Source: Oscillospiraceae bacterium (GTDB taxonomy: Bacteria > Bacillota > Clostridia > UMGS1883). From it: DNA of 6,958 nucleotides. Below the pieces are notes generated by a model. That model saw nothing but the letters and a program-made list of their open reading frames with translations, was not told where the DNA came from and made no database searches. The stretch is taken from the NCBI GenBank assembly GCA_022508735.1, contig JAFLUQ010000121.1, positions 1 to 6,958 on the forward strand. The letters run 5' to 3'. The position numbers and the translations under genes are program-made. Positions 6,334 through 6,958 of the stretch are shown here, in pieces (within the stretch, counting starts at the first letter, position 1; each line of letters opens with the position of its first letter).

Positions 6334-6600
6334 ATGCGGCTTATAAACATAGGCTACGGAAACATGATCTCTGATCTGAGGCTTGTTTCGGTCGTAGCGC
6401 CTGACAGTGCCCCGATTAAGCGGCTCATACAGGAGAGCAGGGAAAAGGGCCTTCTGATCGACGCCACTTACGGGCGAAAGACCCGCAGCGTCGTCATTAT
6501 GGATAGCAGCCATGTTATACTTTCGGCTATCCAGCCGGAAACCATAGCCTCCCGGCACGAGGCGAAGATGCTTATAGTTGAGGAGGAGGAAGAAGAATGA
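6334..6600 (+). CDS. remA: RemA family regulator (DUF370)
   Basis: In Bacillus subtilis RemA is a DNA-binding activator of biofilm matrix operons and osmoprotection genes that assembles into ring-like oligomers. This 88-residue protein matches throughout: MRLINIGYGNMI (1-12), VAPDSAPIKRLIQESREKG (21-39), LIDATYGRKTRSVVIMDSSH (41-60) and VILSAIQPETIA (61-72). R47, K49 and R51 give the basic patch expected for DNA contact. It ends in six glutamates (83-88), whose codons double as the gmk ribosome site. The gene lies ten bases after yicC, with AGGAGG (6322-6327) six bases before the ATG, and overlaps gmk by four bases (ATGA). In non-Bacillus Clostridia the regulated genes are mostly unknown. Confidence 0.93.
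   Translation: MRLINIGYGNMISDLRLVSVVAPDSAPIKRLIQESREKGLLIDATYGRKTRSVVIMDSSHVILSAIQPETIASRHEAKMLIVEEEEEE
6580..6597 (+). promoter_or_regulatory. gmk ribosome site encoded in the RemA polyglutamate tail
   Basis: The six glutamate codons closing remA are GAG three times then GAA three times. They contain overlapping AGGAGG copies at 6581-6586 and 6584-6589; the second is seven bases before the gmk ATG at 6597. The same bases serve as coding sequence and as a strong Shine-Dalgarno site, coupling gmk to remA. Confidence 0.8.
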
Positions 6601-6958
6601 AGGGCAATCTGTTTGTTATATCAGGGCCAAGCGGGGCCGGAAAGGGTACTATATGCGCGGCGTATATGGAAAAGCACCCAGAGATGTATCTTTCCGTTTC
6701 CGCCACGACCCGTGAGCCCAGAGAGGGCGAGATAGACGGCGTGAGCTACCACTTTATTAACGTGGAGGAATTTAGGGCAGGGATAGCCCGAGGCGGCTTT
6801 TTGGAGCATGCGGAGTATTGCGGCAACTACTACGGCACGCCGAAGGATAAGGTGCTTGAGCAGCTCAATAACGGCCGGGATGTTATCCTTGAGATCGAGA
6901 GCGACGGCGCCATGCAGGTCCGTTCCCACTACCCTGAGGGAGTCTATATATTTGTGTG
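6597..6958 (+). CDS. gmk: Guanylate kinase, 5' part (runs off window)
   Basis: This enzyme phosphorylates GMP and dGMP with ATP, an essential step to GTP and dGTP. The visible 120 residues, of about 200 usual, begin MKGNLFVISGPSGAGKGT with the P-loop GPSGAGKGT (10-18). The GMP-binding region follows, with SATTREPREGEIDGVSYHF (35-53) and EHAEYCGNYYGTP (70-82). The family motif EIDVQGA appears as EIESDGA (99-105), a departure at three positions. The ATG overlaps the remA stop (ATGA). The lid and C-terminal region lie beyond the window. The next gene is likely rpoZ, by family gene order only. Confidence 0.93.
   Translation, partial: MKGNLFVISGPSGAGKGTICAAYMEKHPEMYLSVSATTREPREGEIDGVSYHFINVEEFRAGIARGGFLEHAEYCGNYYGTPKDKVLEQLNNGRDVILEIESDGAMQVRSHYPEGVYIFV

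Overview
This window looks like ordinary core chromosome from a mid-GC Firmicute of the class Clostridia, probably Oscillospiraceae/Ruminococcaceae. That placement is inference from gene order (cmk-plsC-ispH/rpsA and yicC-remA-gmk), from the IspH-S1 fusion seen in Clostridia, and from strong AGGAGG ribosome sites before most genes. I see no mobile element, CRISPR array, rRNA or tRNA.

Layout. Bases 1-118 are a non-coding lead-in with a hairpin, a TATAAT box and a small GC hairpin. Bases 119-3376 (+) form a tightly packed operon. It holds cytidylate kinase (cmk), a PlsC-type acyltransferase overlapping it by 11 bases, and a 664-residue fusion of the isoprenoid enzyme IspH with a four-domain ribosomal protein S1. 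A perfect 11-bp bidirectional terminator (3390-3415) ends this operon and the one facing it. Bases 3427-5242 (-) hold dprA followed, 19 bases later, by a MmcQ/YjbR-family gene. Bases 5243-5444 are a divergent AT-rich promoter region with a consensus sigma-A promoter to the right, a good candidate to the left, and a perfect 11-bp inverted repeat between them. Bases 5445-6958 (+) carry yicC, remA and the 5' part of gmk, the conserved Firmicute cluster that usually continues to rpoZ.

Function. The left operon mixes nucleotide (Cmk), phospholipid (PlsC) and isoprenoid (IspH) synthesis with translation (S1). The minus-strand pair contains the DNA uptake/recombination loader DprA plus a protein of unknown role. 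The right operon contains an RNA-processing protein (YicC), a matrix-gene regulator (RemA) and a nucleotide kinase (Gmk).

The most interesting part is the IspH-S1 junction. A near-perfect Shine-Dalgarno sequence and an in-frame ATG at 2204 sit inside the fused frame, just after a perfect 6-bp hairpin and an extended -10-like box. Codon use changes abruptly there (Lys AAA:AAG 15:8 before, 1:33 after, counted by hand). This suggests the locus makes both the IspH-S1 fusion and a separate, more abundant free S1. I do not see an obviously new multi-gene system in the window.
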